Source: a virus
IMG/VR virus record: IMGVR_UViG_3300031578_000233
Location: 1-30,676 of that record
Length of the DNA: 30,676 nt
Direction: 5' to 3' (one strand)
Part shown: piece after piece, positions 13,035 to 21,470 of the stretch
Layout: each line of letters starts with the position of its first letter
How positions within the stretch are numbered: position 1 is the first letter of the stretch
The notes under the pieces: model-generated
Databases searched by the model: none
What the model saw: the letters and a program-made list of their open reading frames with translations, nothing else
What the model was told of the DNA's origin: nothing
Program-made: the position numbers and the translations under genes

Positions 13035-14504
13035 ATGGCTGAGAATAAGACCCGCTTCCCAGAATTCGTTGGACCTTCTAATACTCTACGAGTAGAGCGT
13101 TTTGATAATCAACGTACGGTTAATATGTACCTTGAAAAGGATCCCCTTGGCTCAGGTAAAGGAGGAGAACCTTATGCGTTAGTAGGGACACCTGGATTAA
13201 AAATACTAGCTGGGTTACCTAGTGGAATTGGTACTGGTCCTATACGTGCTGTGTATTCTGTATCACTTAATAACGCAGTTTATGTCGTATCAGGAGCTGA
13301 GATATATAAACTAGACTCAAACTTAGATGATCCTGTTCTAGTAGGACCTATGCTCACATCTACTGGTTTTGTATCAATAGCTGATAACGGTAACTCCGGT
13401 AACGAGATTGTATTCGTAGATGGACAGTATGGTTATTATTCCAACCTTATTGGTATTCCAACTCTTACTAATATCATCGACCCCAACTTCTATCCAGCTT
13501 CTACAGTGTCTTACCAAGATGGATACTTCATCTTTTGTCAAACGGGGACTAGCTACTACTTTATCTCTGATCTATATAGTGTTAATTTCTTGCCACTAAA
13601 CCAAGCTAATAAAGCTGGTGATAGCGATGTTTTAATTGCCACCATATGTAATAACCGTATCCTATACTTGCTTGGTCAAAATACTATTGAAACCTGGTGG
13701 GATTCTGGTCAGTCAGGTTCTACACCATTTGCAAGACAAGATGGACAGTTTGCACAGACTGGTTGTACTGCCGTAGGTTCTGTAACTAGAATATTCAATA
13801 CTATAATGTGGTTAGGCACTAACCCTCAAGGTGGTGGTATTGTGTATATGATGGAAAACTCGCAGCCTATAAGAGTTTCTAACCACGCTATAGAATACTC
13901 TTTACAAAATGCCGGAGACTTATCCGGTAGTACTGCTTACTCTTGGCAGATAGAAGGACACTACTTCTATGTTCTAAACGTTCCCGGTCTAAATACAACC
14001 TGGGTTTATGACATAGCTACACAACAATGGTTTGAACAACAATCAGTAAGAAACGGAAAAGTAGGTAAACATCTAGGAGGGTGTCATACGTTTTATAATG
14101 GTACTCACTTGATAGGGGACCAAAACTCTAACCTAGTTTATGAATATGATTTTGATACCTATACCGATAATACTCAGCCAATTGAAAGACTTAGACAATC
14201 TCCACATATTAGCCAAGGATTAAATCGTATCTTTTATAAGTTATTCCAGGTAGATACTAGCCCTGGGGTTGGCTTAGCCGATGGTACTGATCCCCGTATA
14301 ACGTTAACTATATCTAACGATGGTGGAGAGACTTGGGGTAATCCTATTTTTGCATCTCTGGGTAAACAAGGTAAATACTTCACACGTGCTCGTTGGCAAC
14401 GTCTTGGTAGTTCTAGGGACAGAGTCTTTAGGGTTACTTGCTCAGACCCAGTTAAATTCAATTTATTATCTGCGTATTTAGACGTAGAAGCAGGGGAAGC
14501 TTAA
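13035..14504 (+). CDS. P22 gp10-like tail accessory protein
   Basis: This 489-residue protein is close to the 472 residues of P22 gp10. It shows the family's opening pattern: a PEFVGPSN segment, then RTVNMYLEKD, then PYALVGTPGL and IRAVYSVSLNNAVYVVSG. Multiple beta repeats follow with NxxYxY and WDSGQSGSTPF (about 224-234) motifs. The protein closes the head below the gp4-like ring and gives a platform for spike or fibre attachment. It starts 2 bases after the gp4-like stop without a strong Shine-Dalgarno, so the pair is probably made together, and it ends with TAATG overlap into the cupin-SET gene. Confidence 0.87.
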   Translation: MAENKTRFPEFVGPSNTLRVERFDNQRTVNMYLEKDPLGSGKGGEPYALVGTPGLKILAGLPSGIGTGPIRAVYSVSLNNAVYVVSGAEIYKLDSNLDDPVLVGPMLTSTGFVSIADNGNSGNEIVFVDGQYGYYSNLIGIPTLTNIIDPNFYPASTVSYQDGYFIFCQTGTSYYFISDLYSVNFLPLNQANKAGDSDVLIATICNNRILYLLGQNTIETWWDSGQSGSTPFARQDGQFAQTGCTAVGSVTRIFNTIMWLGTNPQGGGIVYMMENSQPIRVSNHAIEYSLQNAGDLSGSTAYSWQIEGHYFYVLNVPGLNTTWVYDIATQQWFEQQSVRNGKVGKHLGGCHTFYNGTHLIGDQNSNLVYEYDFDTYTDNTQPIERLRQSPHISQGLNRIFYKLFQVDTSPGVGLADGTDPRITLTISNDGGETWGNPIFASLGKQGKYFTRARWQRLGSSRDRVFRVTCSDPVKFNLLSAYLDVEAGEA

Positions 14505-15355
14505 TGAGCGCTGATTTAAAAGTAGTTGAAACCAAGTTTCCTACCGTAGATGAACTAGAGGTATTTATGCTAGAGCAGGAACAAGCTGAATGTCCAGTGA
14601 GACATATATTCGGTGATGGGTTATATATACGTGAAGTTACTTTTAAGGCTGATACTTGGGCCATAGGACACCATCAGAAGTTTACCCAGATGAATATAAT
14701 GATCAAGGGTAAGGTTAAGATGTATAATAGTGATGGTACTACTAAAATCCTAGAAGCCCCACTAACATTTATGGGTCCTCCTGGGCGTAAAGCAGGATAT
14801 ATCATAGAAGACACAGTGTGGCAAAACGTATACGCAACCAACGAAAAAGACGTAGGGAAATTAGAAGACTATTTCTTAGATAAAAGCGAGGCTAGTCTGT
14901 TAAAATATAAAGAGGATACCTTACTTCTAGAAGATAAATCAGACGACATTAAAGACTACGAACTACTCCTAGAAGAACTAGGTATGACGGAGGATCAAGT
15001 TCAGAACCAGGTTCAAAACTTGGAAGATAGAATTGATCTACCAAACGGTAATTATAAGTTTAGATCTGCTAAGTCTAATATAAGTGGTGAAGGTGTATTT
15101 GCCACATCATCTATTAAGCCTTGGGAGATAATAGGCCCGGCTAAAATAGATGGTTTAAGAACAATACTTGGTTATGGTGTAAACCATAGCACCAATCCTA
15201 ATGCTATAATGATGGAAGAAGGCGGGGATGTATTCCTCGTTTCTGTCGTGGATATAGCTGGGTCTACTGGTGGTAAACTAGGAGATGAAATAACCATCTC
15301 ATATAGAGAAACAATAAAAGCATTAAAAGATAATGAGAAGAGAGAACTAATATGA
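14504..15355 (+). CDS. Cupin and SET-domain fusion protein
   Basis: This 283-residue protein has two parts. Residues about 33-115 look like a single-domain cupin: FGDGLYIREVTFKADTWAIG, HHQKFTQMNIMIKGKVKMY (His 56 and 57), then GPPGRKAGYIIEDTVW. Residues about 120-175 are an acidic helical linker. Residues about 185-270 show SET-domain features: SNISGEGVFATSSI (191-204), GYGVNHSTNPNA (223-234, the NHS..PN motif that binds S-adenosylmethionine) and GDEITISYRE (260-269, the EExxxxY motif). SET proteins methylate lysines in proteins, and the target here is unknown. The gene is coupled on both sides (TAATG, ATGA) inside the virion operon, suggesting action on virion or ejected proteins. The SET call is from motifs only. 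Confidence 0.7.
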   Translation: MSADLKVVETKFPTVDELEVFMLEQEQAECPVRHIFGDGLYIREVTFKADTWAIGHHQKFTQMNIMIKGKVKMYNSDGTTKILEAPLTFMGPPGRKAGYIIEDTVWQNVYATNEKDVGKLEDYFLDKSEASLLKYKEDTLLLEDKSDDIKDYELLLEELGMTEDQVQNQVQNLEDRIDLPNGNYKFRSAKSNISGEGVFATSSIKPWEIIGPAKIDGLRTILGYGVNHSTNPNAIMMEEGGDVFLVSVVDIAGSTGGKLGDEITISYRETIKALKDNEKRELI

Positions 15356-16209
15356 GTGCAGTCGCTACAGCTATCATTGGAGGCTCAGTAATAACTGGTT
15401 ACATGGGAAGTAAAGCAGCTAATGGGGCAGCTCAAACACAAGCTAATGCAGCTAATAACGCAGCTCAGTTACAGAAGAAAACTACTGAGGAACAACTAGC
15501 CCAACAGAAGCAGATGTATGACCAGAACGTTGCTAGAATGCAGCCTTGGGTAACATCTGGACAAACCGCTAATAACACCCTTGCAGACCTTATGGGTACC
15601 AGTGGAAATTCTTCTGCTACAGGATATGGTTCTCTAGCTCATCAGTTCAATGCATCTGATCTTAATGCCAATATGGCACCTAATTATCAGTTTATGCTAG
15701 ATCAAGGTTTACAGACTCTTCAATCCAGTGCAGCTGCCAGAGGTGGACTACTTACAGGGCAAGGAGCTAAGGATATTAATAACTATGCTCAAAACGTAGC
15801 TCAAGGTGGGTATCAACAAGCGTATAATAACTACACTAATAACCAGAATCTGCTGTATAACAAACTTAATGGTATTAGTACTTTAGGTCAAAATTCAGCT
15901 ACTGGAGTTGGGGCACAGGGAACACAAGTAAGTTCTAACATGGCTAATACAGCTATGAGTGGAGTAGGAGCACAGAATAATTATACGACTAGCGGAGCTG
16001 CTGCTTCTGCTGCTGGTCAGATGGGAGCTGCAAATGCTTGGTCTGGTGCTTTAAACTCAGGTATAAACAACTATAATACTCTACAATATCTAAATGGGAT
16101 GAATACTACTGCCGCAATACCTTCTAATGCAGCGTATAATCCTTATAACCAGGTTAATCTAGGAAATAGCTCACAATATATGAACGGTTTACCAACACCG
16201 ACTTATTAA
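15352..16209 (+). CDS. DNA ejection-type internal virion protein
   Basis: This 285-residue protein starts with a Gly/Ala-rich hydrophobic segment (ATAIIGGSVITGYMGSKAA) that could enter a membrane. A Gln-rich helix (about 25-60) follows, then PWVTSGQTANNTLADLMG (about 62-79), PNYQFMLDQGLQTLQSSAAARGG (103-125; shown in part as FMLDQGLQTLQSSAAARGG) and Asn/Tyr/Ala-rich repeats to the end. This arrangement is that of the first of the podovirus proteins that leave the head before the DNA (P22 gp7-like type). It overlaps the cupin-SET gene by ATGA and is followed by two further ejection-type genes. Confidence 0.75.
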   Translation: MSAVATAIIGGSVITGYMGSKAANGAAQTQANAANNAAQLQKKTTEEQLAQQKQMYDQNVARMQPWVTSGQTANNTLADLMGTSGNSSATGYGSLAHQFNASDLNANMAPNYQFMLDQGLQTLQSSAAARGGLLTGQGAKDINNYAQNVAQGGYQQAYNNYTNNQNLLYNKLNGISTLGQNSATGVGAQGTQVSSNMANTAMSGVGAQNNYTTSGAAASAAGQMGAANAWSGALNSGINNYNTLQYLNGMNTTAAIPSNAAYNPYNQVNLGNSSQYMNGLPTPTY

Positions 16210-16225
16210 TAAAGGTAATTAAATC

Positions 16226-17437
16226 ATGGCATTAGATCCAAATATCGCACTAGGTTTCGCACCTACACAACTAGGCTTAGACGTAGGGCAATCTGCGCTT
16301 ATTGGTGCTGACTATCAAAATAAGATGGCTCAGATACCAGTAGCACAAGCTCAGGCTCAACTAACACAAGCACAAGTTCCGTTAGCTCAGGCTGACACTG
16401 CTATGGTTAACGCTAATATACCAGGTGCTATAGCAGATGCTGCTACTAAATCTAGAACCTTATCTGCCCAACAATGGTATGGGCGTAATGCTAATACCTG
16501 GACTGAGACAGATCCTACTACTGGTAAACCAGTTATAGACCCAGTTACAAACTTACCAAAAGTAGATTACTCCAAGCTTATGGCTGCTGCTAATACTGCT
16601 GGATTCTCTGATTTAGCACCTGAAATAGCTCAGAACTATCTTGGTACACAAGCTAAGATTTTATCTAATGCTACCTCTAGTACTGATCTTAATATAAAGA
16701 AAACAGACGCTGGTAATGGATATATTGCTTTAGCAGTTCAAGAAGCTAAGAACCTATCTCCTGCTGCACAAAAACCGTTTATGGTTAATGCGATCTCTCA
16801 TGCCGTTAGCTTATTTGGTTCTACTAATAACACTGATACCTTAACAGCAGCAGTAAATAACCCTGATCCTACGGCACTGCCTTCTACTATTGATGCTATG
16901 TATAAGGGTGAAATACCTGCTGAACAACAAACTAAGTTGAATCAGAATCAAGAAGGTATAACAATGGCAAAAAATGAACAGTTTGCTACTTCTACAGAGG
17001 CCTATAATGCCTCTATTACAGAAGGTAGTAATGCTAACCAATTAGGAAAAGTAAATGATGCTTTAGCTAACTTAAAAGGTCCTCCAATAGCAGCTAATTC
17101 TACTGACCTAGGTAAAAGACTAGGTTTAGGTTCTAATGTTATAGACGCTACTACCGCTATCATAAAACAAGAAATACCAGGATCTAATCCTAGTTTAGCT
17201 GACCTTGCTGGTTATAAGCAACTAGCTGCACAAGCCTTAGCTATAGCTAGGTCTAGGCAAGGTATATATAAAAGTAAAGGGGATATATTAAGTAATGGTA
17301 GTTCTATCAAACCCCAAACCCAATACACCCCTCCTCCTACTCCAACCCCCGCTGGTAATGGTCTAGAAGAGGGTTCTACAAGTACATATAAAGGTGCACC
17401 TATTATATTTCATAATGGAAAATGGCAATACAAATAA
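16226..17437 (+). CDS. Second ejection-type internal virion protein
   Basis: This 403-residue, Ala/Gln/Asn-rich protein has a long N-terminal helix with a QAQ/QAN rhythm (about 30-75: PVAQAQAQLTQAQVPLAQAD), a Thr/Pro segment (DPTTGKPVIDPVTNLPKVDY, about 95-114) and helical repeats thereafter. The tail is Pro/Thr-rich with STYKGAPIIFHNGKWQYK at the end. Composition and place match the middle member of podovirus ejection-protein trios. The ribosome binding site is AAAGG. Its stop overlaps the ATG of the next gene (TAATG). Confidence 0.65.
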   Translation: MALDPNIALGFAPTQLGLDVGQSALIGADYQNKMAQIPVAQAQAQLTQAQVPLAQADTAMVNANIPGAIADAATKSRTLSAQQWYGRNANTWTETDPTTGKPVIDPVTNLPKVDYSKLMAAANTAGFSDLAPEIAQNYLGTQAKILSNATSSTDLNIKKTDAGNGYIALAVQEAKNLSPAAQKPFMVNAISHAVSLFGSTNNTDTLTAAVNNPDPTALPSTIDAMYKGEIPAEQQTKLNQNQEGITMAKNEQFATSTEAYNASITEGSNANQLGKVNDALANLKGPPIAANSTDLGKRLGLGSNVIDATTAIIKQEIPGSNPSLADLAGYKQLAAQALAIARSRQGIYKSKGDILSNGSSIKPQTQYTPPPTPTPAGNGLEEGSTSTYKGAPIIFHNGKWQYK

Positions 17438-19170
17438 TGGCTAATATAATTCCAGATGGCCCTATAGTAGCCCCTTCAGGGTTAAATATTACTCCTGATG
17501 GTCCTATAGTTGCGCCTTTATATAATAGAGATACTACACCACAGGATCAGTATAATATACAACCTAGTGGGGGGGTTATAGCTACACCAAGTCAAGTAGG
17601 TCCAGTTAAATCCTCGTTTGATCAAGTATCTTTTGCTCCTGGTTCTTCCGCTAATACAGCTCTAGAAGGTCTTGGGCAAGGTATAACTGGAGGTTTATTA
17701 AATAATATAGCTGCTACTTATGCCCACGCTTTTGGTCCAGCTCAAGGTGTTAATACGGGTAGTTATTCTGATTACCTAAAAACAGCCCAGGATATAACCA
17801 ACCAAGATTATAATGCCCACCCGTTGATTTATTCTGGGACTTCTGCCGTAGGTAGTTTACCTCTTATAACAGCACTAGGACCTACTGCATCATCACTATC
17901 TAAGTGGAAGCAGGGATTAACTATTGGAGGGGAACTAGGGGCCTTACAAGGCGCAGGGGAGACTAATAACCAAGGTGAAGCTCCTAGCGTAGGGGAATTT
18001 GTTGGTAATGTAGCTAAACAAGCTGCTATAGGTACTACAATAGGTGGAGTTACCCAAGGACTTGGTAAAGTGTTTGATGCTGGTAGAACAAATGGACTAA
18101 GATCATTGGGTATAATTCCCCCAAAGGGAACATTTTTACCTAATGGGGCTAATGCTGCTGATACTGCTAGATTTAATACATCTCCTTTAGGAAAGGAAAT
18201 AGCTGCTGGTGAAGTTCCTGGGGCAGGAGTAGATTATAATAATGAGCAAGCTGGGAATATATTAGATAACTTTCTTAATGAACCTAATCCTGTTGTAAAC
18301 CCTTCTGGACTAGGTTCTACACCCAACATAGGAAGTACAAGTAGTCAGGCTATAGAACAGGCTGCTAATGATCATGCTAATATGATTACTGGGTTGGATC
18401 CTTTAAATATAAGTAACAGAAGAGATCAAGCCGCATATGATGCCGCTAGAGAATCTTATTTATATTTACAGGGTAACCCTACTATGGACAGTAGTATGGT
18501 GGCTGCAGCCCCCGTATCTGAGGCTGGGTCTACCTTAGATCCTCTTAGACAGACACATGCCGGGGCTTTATACGACTATGAAGCTAATAAACAGTCATTA
18601 GTATTTAATGGCCTAGTTAAATCGTGGGAAGAAACTCACCCAGGTGAATATCCTACTTCTGCTCAATATCAGGGATTTCAGGATCAAGCTAAAACTACAA
18701 TAAATAACACCAATACTGATTTTGCTAAACAAGCTGCAAAGTTCATAGCACTACAGATAGGTGTTCCGTTAGGGGGTTATTTGACCGGTATGGCAGCACA
18801 AACTGCTGGATTTCCTAATATAGGAAACTTTACCCCTCCACAATACATGGCTGGGGCAACCGATTTATTATCTAATATGGCGACTATAAGAAGTTCTGGT
18901 AATTTACTTAATACTGGTGTTAAAGCTATAGCCCCATATTTATCCAAGATTATACCGGAGACAAATATAACTAGCTCTCCATATATAACTATATTTCCTC
19001 ACTCAAACCCTATATTACCCCCTGGTGGAGCTGGGCTTGCTACATCTTCTGCTTTTAATGGAACTAACTCTAATGTATCACCACCCCAATTTCTTACTCC
19101 AGATGGTCCAATAATTCCCCCTGTACAAATCGGAGATAGATTAAAAGCTTTAAATAATAGTACACAGTAG
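17437..19170 (+). CDS. Third ejection-type internal virion protein
   Basis: This is a 577-residue protein. I chose the ATG at 17437, which overlaps the upstream stop (TAATG), over one 15 bases upstream. It begins with two copies of PDGPIVAP (about residues 5-12 and 21-28), and the motif returns near the C-terminus as PDGPIIPP. The centre contains a Gly-rich segment (about 70-90), a region of small and hydrophobic residues (about 125-210, GELGALQGAG, IGTTIGGVTQG) that may cross membranes, and a helical domain. It is likely the largest ejected protein. No lysozyme or transglycosylase motif is visible, unlike some podovirus counterparts. Confidence 0.6.
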   Translation: MANIIPDGPIVAPSGLNITPDGPIVAPLYNRDTTPQDQYNIQPSGGVIATPSQVGPVKSSFDQVSFAPGSSANTALEGLGQGITGGLLNNIAATYAHAFGPAQGVNTGSYSDYLKTAQDITNQDYNAHPLIYSGTSAVGSLPLITALGPTASSLSKWKQGLTIGGELGALQGAGETNNQGEAPSVGEFVGNVAKQAAIGTTIGGVTQGLGKVFDAGRTNGLRSLGIIPPKGTFLPNGANAADTARFNTSPLGKEIAAGEVPGAGVDYNNEQAGNILDNFLNEPNPVVNPSGLGSTPNIGSTSSQAIEQAANDHANMITGLDPLNISNRRDQAAYDAARESYLYLQGNPTMDSSMVAAAPVSEAGSTLDPLRQTHAGALYDYEANKQSLVFNGLVKSWEETHPGEYPTSAQYQGFQDQAKTTINNTNTDFAKQAAKFIALQIGVPLGGYLTGMAAQTAGFPNIGNFTPPQYMAGATDLLSNMATIRSSGNLLNTGVKAIAPYLSKIIPETNITSSPYITIFPHSNPILPPGGAGLATSSAFNGTNSNVSPPQFLTPDGPIIPPVQIGDRLKALNNSTQ

Positions 19171-19207
19171 GTATACTAAAATAAGAGTACATTATTTACA
19201 GATTATA

Positions 19208-19216
19208 TGATATAAT
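19208..19216 (+). promoter_or_regulatory. Extended -10 promoter before small membrane genes
   Basis: TG-A-TATAAT, a perfect extended -10 with the hexamer at 19211-19216 and predicted start near 19223. No good -35 is present. A second TAAAAT-type box lies upstream near 19177-19182. Confidence 0.6.
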
Positions 19217-19245
19217 AGTTCTTTAAATATCGAAGGAGAAGCAAA

Positions 19246-19416
19246 ATGTTATATATTATATTTTTCTTTGCAGTATTCACTATATACACTATATTAGCGG
19301 CAGCACTTATAGATAATAGCGTTAAAAAGCTTAATGCCCTGAATGAAGATTGGTTTAAACTCGGAATGCCTTACATGTGTAAAGATATAAATGGTAATTT
19401 CATTAACAAAAAATAA
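19246..19416 (+). CDS. Small single-span membrane protein
   Basis: This 56-residue protein starts with a strong membrane helix (YIIFFFAVFTIYTILAAALI, residues 3-22) and ends in a polar tail with NEDWFKLGMPYMCKDINGN. AAGGAGA precedes the ATG and a perfect extended -10 lies about 30 bases upstream, so it is very likely expressed. Together with the next gene it forms a pair of N-terminally anchored small proteins between the ejection and tail genes. A holin-type or superinfection role is possible, with no sequence support beyond topology. Confidence 0.65.
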   Translation: MLYIIFFFAVFTIYTILAAALIDNSVKKLNALNEDWFKLGMPYMCKDINGNFINKK

Positions 19417-19427
19417 CGGAGTTACAA

Positions 19428-19628
19428 ATGACATTCATTATATTAGCAGTACTAATTTTTATCACAATATGGGCTGGCATCCTAGCTGATGCAGCTACAG
19501 TTAGGTATAATAACAAAGTAGAAGAGAATGCTAAAATACAAAGAGAATATAGAGCTGAAGTTATAAAGATGGCTAATTCATTCAGTAACGATATACCGGT
19601 AGGTGGTGTATATAAACGTAGAGGATAA
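19428..19628 (+). CDS. Small single-span membrane protein
   Basis: This 66-residue protein has an N-terminal membrane helix (FIILAVLIFITIWAGILADA, residues 3-22) followed by a charged helix (VRYNNKVEENAKIQREYRAE) and a short basic end. GGAG precedes the ATG, 11 bases after the previous stop. It resembles its upstream neighbour in layout, not in sequence. The charged helix after the anchor would lie in the cytoplasm or periplasm depending on orientation. The function is unknown. Confidence 0.65.
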   Translation: MTFIILAVLIFITIWAGILADAATVRYNNKVEENAKIQREYRAEVIKMANSFSNDIPVGGVYKRRG

Positions 19629-19696
19629 TATCCTATAAAATTCAGCGTAGATACTGAAAAACAGTTAAAATAAGAGATACTTAAAAAGGAAATAAC

Positions 19697-21466
19697 ATGG
19701 CTTCAGTTTCATTATGCCCAATATATAACGCTTCTACGATCCTAGATAATAATGGAAACATATTAACTGGTGGATTTTTATACACGTATATTGCAGGGTC
19801 TACGTCTGCACTACAGACAACATACCAAGATTCAGCAGGGACTACACCAAATACTAACCCTATTGTGGTTAATAGTTCTGGTAGGCTCAATAGTGAAATC
19901 TGGATAGACACAACCAAGACTTATAACTTCGTTTTAACCTTAGCTGATGGAACAAGTGTTCTTCAGTCTACTGATAACGTTTCTACTACTGGCTTTGTTG
20001 GTGGTAGTGGTGGTGGCGTTGTTACTTCACTTATAGCAGGTCCGGGTATTGGTATAACCGGTACTGGTGTGGTAACAATATCTAATACTCAAACAGAATG
20101 GGTAGATGCTCCTACCACACCTACTTATATATCATCTACCTCTTTTTCTGTAACCGGTAATCAGACAGTAACGTATAACCCTGGTCGTAGATTTAAAGCT
20201 CTATGTACTGCTGGACTAGTATACGGAACTATAATTTCTTCTGTATCAACTACTCTAACTACAGTTAACGTAGTTTGTGATGGAACTTCTGCGTTAGACT
20301 CGGGTTTAGTAGCAGCAGTTTCCTTAGGCATACTTAATGGAACACCAACCTCTGCTCCTGCAGTGTTTGGCACTCAACCTATAACTTTAGCTGCTGCTGC
20401 CACCGTTAATATAGGTGCTGCTCCGACTTCTACCGTAGTTATTACTGGGACTACCGGTAATGTAGTTATAAATGCATTTGATACTGTCAATGCTGGTGTT
20501 ATTCGTAACGTAGTTATTAGCTTGGCTGCATCAACAGATACAATAACCCTAATTTACAACGCCACTTCTATGCTTCTTCCAGGTGGAGTAAGCTTAGTAC
20601 TATATAATGGTGATACCCTTACTATGACCTCTAAAGGGTCTGGTAATTGGCAGTGCACTTCTTATCAACCAGCATCTGGATATATCCTACAAACCCCAGT
20701 AACTAATTTATTTCCTATAGGAGCAACGTCTGCAGGTAACGCTATTACCCTTAGCCTATATCCGTGTTCTTTCTACTTTAGAGATACTATGGCCCAAGGG
20801 GATGTAGTCTTCGAAAGAACTATAGGTACAGTAATTAACTTAACAGTTCCCTATACCGCTACCCTTGGAACAGTTAATAATTCTACTGTTAGATTAGTTC
20901 TAGTAGCAATATATTATGGAGGACAGGTTGAACTAGCAGTTACTAATATGGCTGGGTATGGTGTTTTTGATGAAACCCAACTTATAAGCACAACTACTAT
21001 ATCTGCCTCTTCTTCTGCAAATAATCTATTTTATTCAACTACTGGTAGAACATCGGTTCCATATAAAGTTTTAGGTGTTGTAGATTTACAAATTGCTACT
21101 GCTGGAACCTGGGCGTATCCACCTTCGTTAATACAATCTTCTGGCGGAAATACTATTGTCAGATCTTTACCAGAAGTAATTACCTCTACTGCTGCTGATA
21201 CTGGAACTATAACTAGATCACATGTTGGTCCTGTATTGATCCACTATAGTGCCTATTGTTTTACTGGTGGTAATAACGCTTTGAACTGGGATTTCTACTT
21301 TGATGGGGCGGCGGTGTGGTCTCAGCATAACAGTGTTAATTACCAAGTTATGGCTAACCCAACCCATGATGTATCCTTTATATCTAATGGGTCTTTCTCA
21401 TTTAGAACATTGTGTTATGGGGATTCGGGCCAGTACCATTCACAGTTTACTATAACCTACTTATAA
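19697..21466 (+). CDS. Tail spike or fibre with podovirus head-binding domain
   Basis: In this 589-residue protein, residues 1-110 are a typical head-binding domain of podovirus spikes: CPIYNASTILDNNGNILTGG, then FLYTYIAGSTSALQTTYQDSAG (quoted in part), NTNPIVVNSSGRLNSEIW and a TKTYNFVLTLADG segment. A Gly-rich hinge (about 114-128) leads into Thr/Val/Asn-rich beta repeats consistent with a trimeric shaft. The C-terminal 110 residues (HVGPVLIHYSAYCFTGG, then a NFYFDGAAVW-like region) may be the receptor-contacting tip. No enzyme motif for sugar cleavage is obvious. AAAAAGGAA is the ribosome binding site. Confidence 0.85.
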   Translation: MASVSLCPIYNASTILDNNGNILTGGFLYTYIAGSTSALQTTYQDSAGTTPNTNPIVVNSSGRLNSEIWIDTTKTYNFVLTLADGTSVLQSTDNVSTTGFVGGSGGGVVTSLIAGPGIGITGTGVVTISNTQTEWVDAPTTPTYISSTSFSVTGNQTVTYNPGRRFKALCTAGLVYGTIISSVSTTLTTVNVVCDGTSALDSGLVAAVSLGILNGTPTSAPAVFGTQPITLAAAATVNIGAAPTSTVVITGTTGNVVINAFDTVNAGVIRNVVISLAASTDTITLIYNATSMLLPGGVSLVLYNGDTLTMTSKGSGNWQCTSYQPASGYILQTPVTNLFPIGATSAGNAITLSLYPCSFYFRDTMAQGDVVFERTIGTVINLTVPYTATLGTVNNSTVRLVLVAIYYGGQVELAVTNMAGYGVFDETQLISTTTISASSSANNLFYSTTGRTSVPYKVLGVVDLQIATAGTWAYPPSLIQSSGGNTIVRSLPEVITSTAADTGTITRSHVGPVLIHYSAYCFTGGNNALNWDFYFDGAAVWSQHNSVNYQVMANPTHDVSFISNGSFSFRTLCYGDSGQYHSQFTITYL

Positions 21467-21470
21467 TATA

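Noticed and set aside
19202-19216. TTTACA directly before the 19208 promoter as its -35
   Set aside because: TTTACA (about 19195-19200) is only 10 bp from the -10 hexamer, too close for a sigma70 pair.
19663-19671. GTTAAAAT before the spike gene as promoter
   Set aside because: It lacks the TG of the extended -10 and any -35 at the right distance; may be chance in AT-rich sequence.
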